Below, piece after piece: positions 46,681 through 56,409 of a stretch of 64,000 nt of DNA. The notes beneath the pieces were generated by a model. The model was not told the origin of the DNA, ran no database searches, and was given only the letters and a program-made list of their open reading frames with translations. The position numbers were made by a program, and so were the translations under genes. The DNA is from Macrocystis pyrifera. Taxonomy: Eukaryota; Sar; Phaeophyceae; Laminariales; Laminariaceae. The stretch covers positions 19,782,168 through 19,846,167 of the forward strand of contig JASSKH010000002.1 of the NCBI GenBank assembly GCA_031763025.1. Direction: 5' to 3'. How positions within the stretch are numbered: the first letter of the stretch is position 1; each line of letters starts with the position of its first letter.

Positions 46681-47283
46681 CCCGTACCTTACCGAACACA
46701 ACCTTGAAAAAATCCGTTCTATGATGCTGCCTCTCAAAAATAAAATAAAAAGCAGCAGTGCCGGCATCGATGTTGTGGCGTTGAGCTGTAGTTGGAAAAA
46801 AGTCAGCCTTGCTTTTTGCACGACACGTATTGCAGGACAGCGCACAACCAAGCCCAGAGGATGGAGTTGCAGCGTAGACACGGACGCGCGAGCGTGAACG
46901 AATCGCACGTTTCTGGGGAGGCCTTGGGATTGGCGACCGGCAGCACGAGAAAGCTGCCCCCCCCTGTGAAACACATCTTGTACAGATCAAGTCGCAGCAT
47001 GCGGTCCTGTTTTACTGCTGTTAACAAGTAATCAAGAAGAACATACCTCGTACCTACACACAGAGCATCGACACTCGGCTGCGTGTTGCTATACTGCACT
47101 TCGCCGAGACCGGGAGTTCGACGGCGCTGCCTGCACCTCCGTGGCAGCGCGCCCCACTTCTAGCTCACGGGCAAGTTGTTGTTGTGCGTGCAGCTAGGCT
47201 TTTGAGCCTTGCGGCCAAGGCTGCATTCACCACGCGCCTGGAATATGCATGCTGCTGCTGTATGTACTCGTACGTACGTCGTA

Positions 47284-47362
47284 CCACTCTGTCCGGAAAT
47301 TTAAAGAACAGCGTATTTTCACATTTATGATTAAACCATTCCTATATTTCCGGAGAGGGTGG
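47284..47362. mobile_element. Small MITE with TA target (79 bp) in H1
   Basis: CCACTCTGTCCGGAAATTTA at the left pairs with the complement at the right (CCACCCTCTCCGGAAATATA); TA lies on both sides. Ends are like the MITE inside D1 and D2. Confidence 0.7.
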
Positions 47363-48308
47363 TACGCTAGAGTATTTTTACTCCGTCGTTTTCTCACGTG
47401 AGAAAACAATAGTGATGCGTTCGCATCTGAACGCTAGGGGTAACTCGCTTCCTGCTGCATCAAGGCCCGATCACAGATGGTCTTCGCTGTTGCGATGACA
47501 CCGGTGTGATGGCGATCGCTCGGCGTGCGGCCGCCTTCATGTCTGGCACAGTTTGCCCGATACCATGAAGACTGGACGTCCTTTGTTTTATCTCGGGATA
47601 TTTTTTGTCGAATTTCCCATCAACAATTGACTCTTCAAAAGAGGGTCAACTCGTGCAACAGATTTCATGTCGGCTACTTGTCGGATTCAGGTGCGGATTG
47701 CATTGCTGTGTGCGCAAAGTCATTCCGCATCGATTGACTAGTTTAGATTTTCGAGTATAGTCAAATAGACAGAAAGATACGAATACAACCTAAAAAAATC
47801 GAGTTTTCCCGCGTATTTCCACAAAAACTGAGCGGAGCAATCTGCAGATCAAAACACAACCAATCAGTGGATCATTCTCCATCGATGGGAGGTGTCTGTC
47901 GAACTTTATCATCCAATTCGTTTCCCTGGTCGAGTAATCAGGTGCTCGGTGCTACACGTGAATGTAGTCTAAAACCAAGTAAATAGGGTGGTGGCAGACT
48001 ATTTTTAAAAAATGTTCGTTCGACTTTTCTTGAACGGATTCTCGAATAGACTGGACATTTTTTTACGTCTAAAACGAATCCATTCCCATGCCTAACAGTA
48101 CGTATGTCATCGACATAGTTAATGTCTGACAGCATTTATGTCGAGCAGACCTTCGAATATCCAGGTTGATCCCTTGTGAAAAGGCTGCAAGTTGTTTTGG
48201 TGATAATCGTCAGAATGTGATTGAGTAAGCGTGTTTCGTTGTATTACTATATATCATTTTTAGCGAGAGGAAGATACCATAGAGAGAGAGTAGGGGCACC
48301 TACTACTA

Positions 48309-48409
48309 CGGGGGTCCATAGTTAACGGGACCAAATTTTGTTAGAACGAATAGGTAAATATATAGTTTTTTTTATGTATACTATAGGTCCTATTAACTAC
48401 GGACCCCCG
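48309..48409. mobile_element. MITE with TA target (101 bp), ends CGGGGGTCC
   Basis: About 28-bp TIRs: CGGGGGTCCATAGTTAACG and the complement of CGGGGGTCCGTAGTTAATA, then GGACC. TA lies at both borders (48307-48308, 48410-48411). Confidence 0.75.
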
Positions 48410-49279
48410 TAATAGCTCTAGATGAAACATCAACTCTTAGTTATGCTAATATTTGACTTACAGTAACGCTCACTCCATTCTGGTAATGTTCGTCTACTTG
48501 CCAGAAAATGTAATCATGGTTTTTCCTGTGTTTGTCCTGGTACAGACAATCACTAAGTGTGTGGAGTTACCGAGAGTTCTTGGTAAAGTCAACAAAAGAG
48601 GTGAAGTTCCGTATAGTAAAGGTGTGTATGTGCATGTTCAGTATATTATGTACATTCCGCAAATCAAGAACACTTGTCTTCATTGACATGCTCTCTTCTT
48701 GACGTTGAATTCGTGTGCACTAACAACGTACGTTTGTTTATTGAGACAGTCAGTGCTACGTCTTGATAACGCTGTCGAACCATGATCCATTGTTATTGGC
48801 TATCCCCATTGCAGTAAAGCAAAAAGTATGGATGCCAGACCCATGTCAAATCTTCATGAAGTCACTAGAGATGCTAAGCTGTCCGCATTTCGTGAAAGGG
48901 TCAAATACAGAGTTAGTACTACAGGTTACCCACGCAGCAACTGGCCAGTAGCTTTATTTTGGTAATCCTGTTCTCAGTCACAAGTTTCATTTTGGCAGCC
49001 ACGTCCATAGGTGATAGCTGTATAGATAGCGTCACCCTGGCTCCAAATGATGTTTATACGAAGTACATCGTATTGCACATAAGACCCATTATCCCAGTAT
49101 CAATTAATCAACGTGTTCTCATCCGTGTTTTTCAACACGGATTTGCAATGTTGACGAGATTGTTGGTCGATTAATGGTAATCATGTGTGGTGTTAATGTC
49201 GCACATCTAGGAAGTTAACCTAGTCGCCCTGTTTCCCCAGTCGACACCTTTTTATTTAAGACGCACAGTGGTACGTCTC

Positions 49280-49293
49280 AAAAAAGAGGGGGG
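49280..49293 (+). promoter_or_regulatory. Polypurine tract of the gypsy element
   Basis: AAAAAAGAGGGGGG, three bases before the TG of the 3' LTR: the plus-strand priming site of LTR retrotransposons. Confidence 0.85.
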
Positions 49294-49296
49294 TGA

Positions 49297-49468
49297 TGTG
49301 GATACCAGGTCCCCTTCCCCTAGATTGTACCGCCTCATTACACACAAGTTCAAGGTCAACATAGGTGACTCACTCCGTTCCGTGAAGACTCGAGACACCA
49401 ACCCACCTCGGTGTGTCCTCCACACCACAACCACATAAGAGAGAATCTGCCCGGGGCTCCACCCCACA
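49297..49468 (+). repeat. Gypsy 3' LTR (172 bp)
   Basis: Begins TGTGGATACCAGG and ends GCTCCACCCCACA. Same length as the 5' LTR, with four transitions between them. Confidence 0.9.
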
Positions 49469-49528
49469 GAGTTGAAAGTTTATTTCCAAATAACGAAATT
49501 TAGTGTTCCCCGTTAAGATGGGCTCTTA

Positions 49529-51329
49529 CTAGTAATTGGTGGTAATGAGGCGCGACCTCAGCAATATACCTGCAGTAGTCATATCTGCGATGCATCATGC
49601 AAAACATTTGTGCTGAACCAACACGAACGAACATCTACTGCTGCTGTACCTACTACCTTTACGCCGTCGTTGGTGAATCTCATGACCGTAAATATTCTTG
49701 GCATCATATATATCCTGCTCTTGAAAAACAAAGACAGCACAGCAGTACAGACACACCTGTAACAAATACCAGGTACTGGATTTTGTCGTGTGTATCCTGG
49801 TATTTCCACCTCGAAATCCGGCATAATAATTTGAAGACGAAAAATATGTGCTGCTGTGTGTGACCACAGAATTATTACTTGTATTCGTATCGTATCTCTC
49901 GGGAATTCAAGAACGGGCACGGACACTGACGACTGGTTGTGCTGGATGTCGACGGGTGGAAATAACAAGATAAGACAAATAAACACACACCTGATACATA
50001 TTTTTCTTTTTCTGTTTTTCCAAGAGCAAGTAGTGTTTTCCGGTTGAAATTCGGCATAATTTGAACACGAAAAATCTGCATCTGAAATTATCTGTCCAAC
50101 AGAAGGCGCTTTTTTCTCGTAGCAGGTGCCACTACTTGCTTGTACTGATGTACAACATCTACAGCAGCAGTGTTTCTCCAGCAACAAAAACAGCAGCAGC
50201 AGTAGCAGTGGGACGCACGAGGCCAGGGTCAGCGTCGCTGTACGCTCGGCGGCTCGGCTTGTCAATGTAACCCTTGAACCCTTTGTACACATCTACAGCA
50301 GCAGTGTTTCTCCAGCAACAAAACACCAGCAGCAGTAGCAGTAGGACACACGACGCCAGGGTCAGCGTCGCTGTACGCTCGGCTTGTCAATCTAAACCCT
50401 TGAACCCTTTGTTGCACGTACTCGATTTTGTCCTGTGTTGGTTTTGAACTCGAAATTCGGCATAATAATTTCAAGACGAAAAATCTGCACTCGACATGCT
50501 CTGTCCAAAAGAGAACTTCTCGTAGCAGGTAGCAGGTGCCACCGCTACTACTGATGTACGACATCTACAGCAGAGCTTCTCCAGCAGCAAAACAGCAGCA
50601 ACAGTAGGACACACGAGGCCAGGTCAGCGTCGCTGTACGCTCGGCTTGTGTGTGAACCCTTCGTACATGTGTTTCCTCGAACTCATAATTTGAAGACGAA
50701 AAATCTACAATCTGACGTGTGTCCAGCAGCAGAGCTTCTAGCAGTGCCACCACTACTACTATACTGCTGTACAGCAACTATAAAGCAGATGCTCTCCTGC
50801 TTCTCCGTCCCCTCATCAGCAGGAGGGTGGGCTTGCAGCATGTCTCGGGGACATGGCCCGAACGCCCGTTGCTGTGAACAGGCACAGTCTGCCTACGAGT
50901 ACTCGTAGAGATGGGTTTCAAGCAAAAACCGTTATAATGTGTCGTTGGTTCTGTGTTTTTTCAACATGGCCCAGCACCAACATGTGCCTACACACGTTGC
51001 GCCACCTAGCTCGAGCTACTGCTGTGAACGACGTACCACCGCACCAGCACGAGGAGGTCTCTTTTGTGTGTGCGCTTGTGTGTGCGCGCGCACAGAGCCC
51101 GCCGGGACTGGAATTGGTGCGGTGTGCGTCGAGGGCGGTGGTCAAACGTTGCCCAACAAATTGTTGAATCACACGCACACACACACACGCACAGACACGT
51201 ACAGAAAAACTCAAAACAAGGCACCCTACGCTCGTATCCGAGCCGCTATGAACAGGCTTTTTTTTTTTCTTGGAAAATTGCAACAATAAAAAAGGCTCGC
51301 ACGCTCTAGGCGCTTCGCGCGCCTCATTA
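49529..51329 (-). mobile_element. Repeat family B, copy B6 (inverted)
   Basis: Read on the minus strand it starts TAATGAGGCGCGCGAAGCG and ends CCACCAATTACTAG. Triplet units are at 50050-50660 and the TG/CA block at 51000-51220. It lacks the Harbinger-like insert, so it serves as an empty site (near 49870) for B3. Only 29 bases separate it from D2. Confidence 0.8.
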
Positions 51330-51520
51330 TTTCACGCCAATTTTTTTAGAGGAACTGTTAGCTGTGCGCCTGAGGTCCGTACCGACCAAAAAAAAGTGTC
51401 ATGTGAATTTTGACGAATAATTTCCCAAAAGTCACCACCAACAGACTGGACAAACAGAACAATTCTGAACTGTCATGGCGCTCCAAAATACCTTGAATAT
51501 AGTATACCGGAAGGTCATCC

Positions 51521-51799
51521 TTGCATCGCGTTTATCTCCTGATACGTCACGAATTGGCTGTCCATAGTGTGCCCAGACGTATAAAAGCATATGTTCTAGA
51601 CAAATTTAGCAACCGGAATGTTTTTCCGTTTGATGCTGATATCAAAAACAGCTATAGGTGTCATTTTAAGCATATTTGGGCATTATTTACCTGGCAGCAG
51701 AACGCGTCGACTGATATGAACAATCGAGGCTACAGAAACCTAGTTCGTAGTATGCCGCACACGGACGAACAAAAATACCCTAATCGTACATGTGAGTAA
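51521..51799 (+). CDS. D-element ORF 3 (D2 copy)
   Basis: 92 codons; the first codon in frame is TTG, and there is no ATG near the start, which suggests an exon or a relic. It keeps VPRRIKAYVLD, NVFPFDADIKNSYRC and YRNLVRSMPHTDEQKYP as in D1. Function unknown. Confidence 0.45.
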   Translation: MHRVYLLIRHELAVHSVPRRIKAYVLDKFSNRNVFPFDADIKNSYRCHFKHIWALFTWQQNASTDMNNRGYRNLVRSMPHTDEQKYPNRTCE

Positions 51800-51805
51800 G
51801 GAGTA

Positions 51806-51902
51806 CCACCCCGTCAAAAAAGAGTACTTTTCTTATCCAAAATATAAGGATTTGTATTGAATAATTCTATTTCAATGGTCCCTATATTTCGGGTCAGAGT
51901 GG
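51806..51902. mobile_element. TA-flanked MITE inside D2
   Basis: Counterpart of the insert at 40385-40484 in D1, with TA on both sides and CCACTCTGACC ends. Confidence 0.6.
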
Positions 51903-51979
51903 TAGTTTTTTATATACATAATACAATGAGAAACACGATATGACACAAAAAAAATAGCAAGAAGAAATATCAGCAGGCC

Positions 51980-52552
51980 TTGAAACAAAAACTAGGAGAT
52001 TTTTGCCCGCACGGGGAAAACGGAGAAGCGGGAAGAGAGAAGCGCGCAAAGAACATAGCGGAGCGCCGCGACTATCGTGCGTTCGAGCGACGCCATGACG
52101 GTGCTGCCCGCGCACGCGACGAGGCTGTCGCCAAACATGCTGCTGAGAGCGCAGCTCGCCAATCGGCCGAGAGTCTAGCCGAGGACCGAAAAAAGACAAT
52201 GGAAATCGAGGAGCGGCTGCGACTTGACACAGCAAAAAAATTGTCCACGGAGCGTCAACAGCGGCTGCACGCGGAGGCAGGAACGCGTGCAGCACTAGCG
52301 GCGCTGGCAGCCGAGGAGGGGCGGAGGCGGGCAGGGTTGGCGAGGGTGGCAAGGCTTTCGGAGATGGATCGCCTGTCGTTGGTCACGGGTAGTCTCATCG
52401 AAGAGAGGAACCAGCTCGTGTCGGTGATTTTTTACGGTTTTGGAGGTCAGTTTTTGGCGCAGCAGGAGTCAGCCCGTGATGCACCTTCGAGAGCGGCTCG
52501 GCTTCGAGAATCTCAAGCTCAAGCAGATGGAAAGGGAGGTGGAGAACGCTAA
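51980..52552 (+). CDS. D-element ORF 1, coiled-coil protein (D2 copy)
   Basis: 190 codons; the first in-frame codon is TTG, the first ATG gives MEIEERLRLDTAKK (about residue 74). Long charged helix: RDEAVAKHAAESAARQSAES, STERQQRLHAEAGTRAAL, SEMDRLSLVTGSLIEERNQL, ending at GFGGQFLAQQES and a low-complexity tail. The overlapping frame 52440-52658 (LKLKQMEREVENAKARRR) is open in both copies, so the protein may continue there through a frame change. It is collinear with D1. No family recognised. Confidence 0.45.
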   Translation: MKQKLGDFCPHGENGEAGREKRAKNIAERRDYRAFERRHDGAARARDEAVAKHAAESAARQSAESLAEDRKKTMEIEERLRLDTAKKLSTERQQRLHAEAGTRAALAALAAEEGRRRAGLARVARLSEMDRLSLVTGSLIEERNQLVSVIFYGFGGQFLAQQESARDAPSRAARLRESQAQADGKGGGER

Positions 52553-53114
52553 AGCTCGGCGGAGGAAGCAGCTAGTGAACAACGCCAATTCGAGGAAGAG
52601 GGTGAGCAGCAGCGCAAGCAGTCGTTTTGTGGTTGATGGCATGCTCGGCTTGGGGTAGCCTCGACCGAATTTGGCGTTGTGCTATATTTTCTTTCAACAT
52701 GATGCATCTGCTGCAGGAAACACTATTTAATTAATAGTATATTATTTATAATCACTTGTTTTTTTACTGATTTTTGTTGTTGTGATTAACGTAATAGTAT
52801 ACCGGTATTTTTTTTCATCACTTGTTTTTTCACTGACTTTTGTTGTTGTGATTAACGTAATAGTATATTATTTGTATGACTTGTTTTTTTACTGATTTTT
52901 GTTGTTGTGATTAACGTATATTTGCATTACTTGTTATTTGAGGCACCACGAAAACAAAGTTGATATGCAACCAATACGGAGTACTTATTATTAACAGCTG
53001 CCACTTTGTTGTTACCAATGCCGTGTTGTCATGCCTCGACCCTCCTGGTTTTGACGACAACAGAATAGACGCCAACGCAAAAAGATCGAGGCCTCGGCAG
53101 CAGCTGCAGCAGCT

Positions 53115-53642
53115 GTGGCCGGTGGGACCGGCAGCAGGCGCACGGCTGTCCCTGTCCAGACAAGGCCGCCCCAGCAGCAAGACATGGGACAGATTTTAGA
53201 GAATAGGATTTTGGACAATCTGTGCCCGTATGGCCAGACTGCGGGGGGGGACGACGAGCAGGGGGGCGGTGGAAAACGCGCGAACGGTATGACGTCGGCG
53301 CGTCTATGTCAGGACATCATTGAGATCGGGACCCCGCTCAAGTACGTCGGCCCCATTGTCATGAAAGTTCTGTACGCGGGCGCCGGCGTGCAGCTCGACG
53401 AGGTGTTTCTTCGACCTTTCATGCCAAGAACCCGAACCCAAGGGACCCATAAAGAATACGTTCTCCATCCCCACGTTGACGGCAAGGTGGAGGACATGCA
53501 AGAAGCACCCATTGCGGAACGCAAATATGATTTCTTCCGCGAGAACGGCAACGGATCTCGCTGCATCGCCACCTTCCATCCCCTCTTTCTCTCGCTGCTG
53601 CGCTGCCTGTTGCTGCTGCTGCTGACCCTGGCTTACACATGA
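53115..53642 (+). CDS. D-element ORF 2, unknown protein (D2 copy)
   Basis: 175 codons with the same core as D1 (LCQDIIEIGTPLKYVGPI, then AGVQLDEVFLRPFMPRT) and a Leu-rich C-terminus. The Gly linker is shorter than in D1. The frame is open upstream of the ATG to about 53052, where a splice acceptor-like ACAACAG occurs. Confidence 0.5.
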   Translation: MAGGTGSRRTAVPVQTRPPQQQDMGQILENRILDNLCPYGQTAGGDDEQGGGGKRANGMTSARLCQDIIEIGTPLKYVGPIVMKVLYAGAGVQLDEVFLRPFMPRTRTQGTHKEYVLHPHVDGKVEDMQEAPIAERKYDFFRENGNGSRCIATFHPLFLSLLRCLLLLLLTLAYT

Positions 53643-53853
53643 CTGCTATTTTCTTAATAATTCTTGATCTCCAGAAATGCTCCATGCTTTTGGGCTTTGG
53701 TCTCTAATGAAAAAAAATGATGACGGCTGCTGTCAATTTTCTTCGTTGTGATTGGTAAAAAGAAAACAAATTCATGTCTGCGCACAACGGTCAATGGACA
53801 CTAATATTGCTGGTACCGGCTATAAAGAGGACCTCAGGCGCACCCCTAACTGT

Positions 53854-54580
53854 GGATACCATGTCCCCAGAACCAACACGCCTACCCAAATAGTCGAAAT
53901 CCCCGCATCCTTCGAGAAAGCTCTTCCACAATATGGGAATGACTAGGAATGGGGACTCACTCAAGATTTTTGATAAGGAATGCTTTCATGCTTTCAGCGA
54001 GGTACGTGTAAAAAAAACACGCCTCTGGGATTTTGTGAAATCCCTTAAGGCTGCACATAAAATAACACGGGGCAGTTGACGCCAGCTATCTTCCAATCAA
54101 ATGGTTGAAATAACGCGAACGAGGGGAGCCATCTTCCAATAAAATCGCTGTATTAACGGGAACCACGGGAACCACGTGAAATCACGCCGCACACAAACTA
54201 GAAGAAGACACAGATCGCAGCTCGCACACCCGCAGTCACGCGTCGATTGACGTTCGATCTCGACATATAATCCACCCACGGTCAACGAGCTTGGTACCGG
54301 GCAAGGCCAATGAATGCTAATTATGGCCTGTGTGATCTGAGTAGAGCACTCATGGGCTATAGATATAGATAATACGTTGCAGTCTTGTAGTCTCACGAAT
54401 ACGAGAATAATCCAAAGAATGGATTAACCCGGCAGATATTCCGTTAGTCGAGAGTAACGTTCTTTTAGGAATGTTCCCCAGGGCGGATAACCCGTCAGAC
54501 GAGATTAATGTTCCTTAGCCCAGATAGGACTACGAAGTGAGACGTTCTTATATTAGCAGAAGAACGACCGGTAGCCATAG
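53854..54580. other. Unassigned sequence between D2 and the second hAT element
   Basis: No credible coding frame. A possible LTR start lies at the left edge (TGTGGATACCATGTCCCC). Short repeats GGGAACCACGGGAACCACG (54158-54176) and two related stretches around ATTAACCCGGCAGA / GATAACCCGTCAGACGAG (54423-54505). Confidence 0.45.
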
Positions 54581-54588
54581 GAAAGTTC

Positions 54589-55829
54589 CAAGGGTGTGTT
54601 CGGTACGGTACGGGTACGCTCGGTACCGGTATGGACATGGTACCGAACGTACCGAAATTCTCGGTAAGGGTATGGACATGGTACCGAACGTACCGAAATT
54701 CTCGGTACCGGTATGGGCATCGTACCGAACATACCGAGCTTCTCGGTATCGGTACGGTGTATCATACCGATACCGCCGGTAAGGGTACGGACATCGTGCC
54801 GAACGTACCGAAGTTTTCGGTAGGGTATAGAACTCCAGACCGAACGTACCGAAATTCTCGGTACGATTTAGAACTCCATACCGAACGTACCGAAATTCTC
54901 GGTACGGTATAGACCTCCATACCGGTACCGTACCGCAGATACCAGCGGTATTTGTCAAACCGAGCGTCGCTCCACAGCAGTACCATGGTATTGCCCATCA
55001 AGAATGTGTGTGTCTGCGACAGTTTTTTTTTTTTTTTTTGTTTTGTCATCACATTCATTTCCAGAGTTCGATGGGCGCCTTACCACACCGGGTATTATTT
55101 GTCTTGCCTGAACGTCTAAACCGTGGTCACACAGAAGGCTCCTCTCCCTGAGGCCCCCACTCCCATCCTCCTGCGGTACTGACTGAAATTTTTATTGCGA
55201 GAAGAGTTCCAGCCACCTCTTTCCCACTGTGTACACACGCTTGCGCGCTATCCACCGGCAAGACACGACAACGAGAGAAAAAACTCATAACATGAGAAAA
55301 AAGGCGCTGTCGCTGGGATTCGAACCCCTGAACTGCTGTGCTGCTGTGCTGCTGCGTGCTATGTGTGTGGCGGTACTGTACCGGCACCGGGTTGTCCCGA
55401 GCCTAACTTCCCGATTAGCCCGGGATCGGTACTCTCGGTAGGGTATAAGCTCGGTATCGGTACGTGTCATACCGATACCGCCGGTACGATATGGACATGG
55501 TACCGAACGTACCGAGGTTCTCGGTAAGGGTATGGACATGGTACCGAACGTACCGAAATTCTCGGTACCGGTATGGGCATCGTACCGAACATACCGAGCT
55601 TCTCGGTATCGGTACGGTGTATCATACCGATACCGCCGGTAAGGGTACGGACATCGTGCCGAACGTACCGAAATGTTCGGTAGGGTATAGAACTCCAGAC
55701 CGAACGTACCGAAATTGTCGGTACGGTATAGAACTCCAGACCGAACGTACCGAATCCTCTCGGTACAGGTATACCGGCGGTATTTTACCGCCGGTAGGCC
55801 TCGGTAGTACCGTACCGAACACACCCTTG
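54589..55829. mobile_element. hAT element (1.24 kb), non-autonomous
   Basis: TIRs CAAGGGTGTGTTCGGTACGG at both ends (right one complementary). Exact 8-bp target duplication GAAAGTTC (54581-54588, 55830-55837). CGGTAC-type arrays at 54600-54945 and 55430-55815 flank a 480-bp core without transposase. Related to, but distinct from, the hAT in H1. Confidence 0.9.
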
Positions 55830-56353
55830 GAAAGTTCTGTAGGCGTACTTCAGATGAGAGGAATTTAGGAGAGCCTGTGGCGTGGGGTGGGACGAGTATA
55901 TCTGGGCGTCGAGTCCCGCCCCCCTACCTCTCGCTTCTCTACCAGAGCACCTCCTCAGCTCTCGCCATCAATAAGAAGATCTAAATCAGAAGAAGCGAAG
56001 CACTACTTCCCAGCCGCCAGAACCACCTGCGTCCCTTACCACTACCCTTACCACTACCCTATTATAGCGGTCACCGCTTCACATCTGACGTCGTCGCATT
56101 CAACGAATGTTCTGGCCAAGCTTGGGACTGCAGCGCTTCTTCTATACCTTCTCACGATCATGTGAGCCATCCCCATCCGGGAGGCATCTGGTTTTGAAGT
56201 CAACTTTTTTTTTGTTTCTGTTCCCTGTTTCTCGTTTCTTTCGTTCTTCTTCACTCTCTTTTTCTTTCGTTTTTTCTTCTTTTTATTTTTTCCGAATCTG
56301 CGTTCCCGAGTGCGTTTATAGTGTAGAACGTGACAAGCTGCCTAGTGGCATAA

Positions 56354-56409
56354 GTAGACGCTTCTCCCCTCTCAGTATATATAGGTGAGTAGACGCTTCG
56401 CCCCTCTCA
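56354..56409 (+). repeat. Direct repeat of 21 bp around a TATATATA stretch
   Basis: GTAGACGCTTCTCCCCTCTC at 56354 and GTAGACGCTTCGCCCCTCTC at 56389, with AGTATATATAGG between. It could be promoter or LTR debris. Confidence 0.6.

Larger units (their letters stand above)
45101..46706 (+). mobile_element. hAT transposon (1.6 kb) nested in H1
   Basis: TIRs CAAGGTTGTGTTCGGTAAGG at both ends (right one complementary). The flanks AAAAAATCC on both sides give a 9-bp match, 8 bp expected for hAT. Arrays of a GGTACCGAGAAGTTCGGTA-type repeat fill 45160-45500 and 46385-46680. A C-terminal hAT transposase remnant lies between them. Confidence 0.85.
44963..48094. mobile_element. DNA transposon H1 (3.1 kb), ACWGT target group
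   Basis: TIRs of about 40 bp: TAGGGATGGGAATGGATTCG on the left and TAGGCATGGGAATGGATTCG on the right (complement), both continuing TTTTAG-ACGTAAAAAA. ACAGT flanks both ends (44958-44962, 48095-48099). The TAGG ends and ACWGT duplications match D1 and D2. A hAT element occupies 45101-46706 and a MITE 47284-47362. The remaining about 1.4 kb (46716-48094) has no recognised transposase; a frame at 47525-47737 is unassigned. Confidence 0.8.
48099..49296 (+). other. Gypsy 3' region between integrase and LTR, unassigned
   Basis: Contains short open frames (48453-48686 and 48959-49174, the latter starting MVILFSVTSFILAATS with a hydrophobic N-terminus). They could be remnants of an additional ORF downstream of pol, but no family is recognised and the frames are short. 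Confidence 0.35.
35512..49468 (+). mobile_element. Ty3/gypsy LTR retrotransposon (chromovirus type), cut by nested insertions
   Basis: Bounded by two 172-bp LTRs with a polypurine tract before the 3' LTR. Surviving parts are gag (35799-36591, 37518-37725, 38159-38430, 40928 to about 40992) and integrase (43335-44789). Insertions are a TIR element at 36592-37517, a GGGTGTGTC element at 37726-38158, D1 at 38431-40927, A8 at 40993-43334 and H1 at 44963-48094, plus a small MITE at 48309-48409. Protease, reverse transcriptase and RNase H are absent. The flanks (GGAAT and GAGTT) do not match, so there is no target duplication; inter-element recombination is one explanation. Confidence 0.85.
51359..53848 (+). 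mobile_element. DNA transposon D2 (2.5 kb), inverted copy of D1
   Basis: ACTGT flanks both sides (51354-51358, 53849-53853), a different target base from D1 (ACAGT), so this is an independent insertion and not a segmental duplication. Ends TAGCTGTGCGCCTGAGGTCC and the complement of TAGGGGTGCGCCTGAGGTCC. The right flank continues TGTGGATACCATGTCCCC, similar to the start of the gypsy LTR. Confidence 0.85.

Noticed and set aside
45044..46990. Long ORFs on both strands rich in Tyr-Arg-Tyr and Thr-Glu-Arg repeats (for example 45044-45853 minus, 46247-46990 minus)
   Set aside because: They are translations of the CGGTAC arrays, which lack stop codons in several frames. The same artefact appears at 54537-55824.
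51359..53848. D1 and D2 as arms of one large inverted duplication
   Set aside because: Their target duplications differ (ACAGT and ACTGT) and the flanking sequences are unrelated, so they are separate insertions.
54161..54180. GGGAACCACGGGAACCACG as a regulatory site
   Set aside because: A short local duplication only; no nearby gene to regulate.
55303..55340. tRNA-like sequence on the minus strand (complement contains GGGGTTCGAATCCC followed by a T run)
   Set aside because: The T-arm does not pair well (only three of five pairs), no D-arm or matching acceptor 5' strand was found, and it lies inside a hAT element. Probably a relic or chance.
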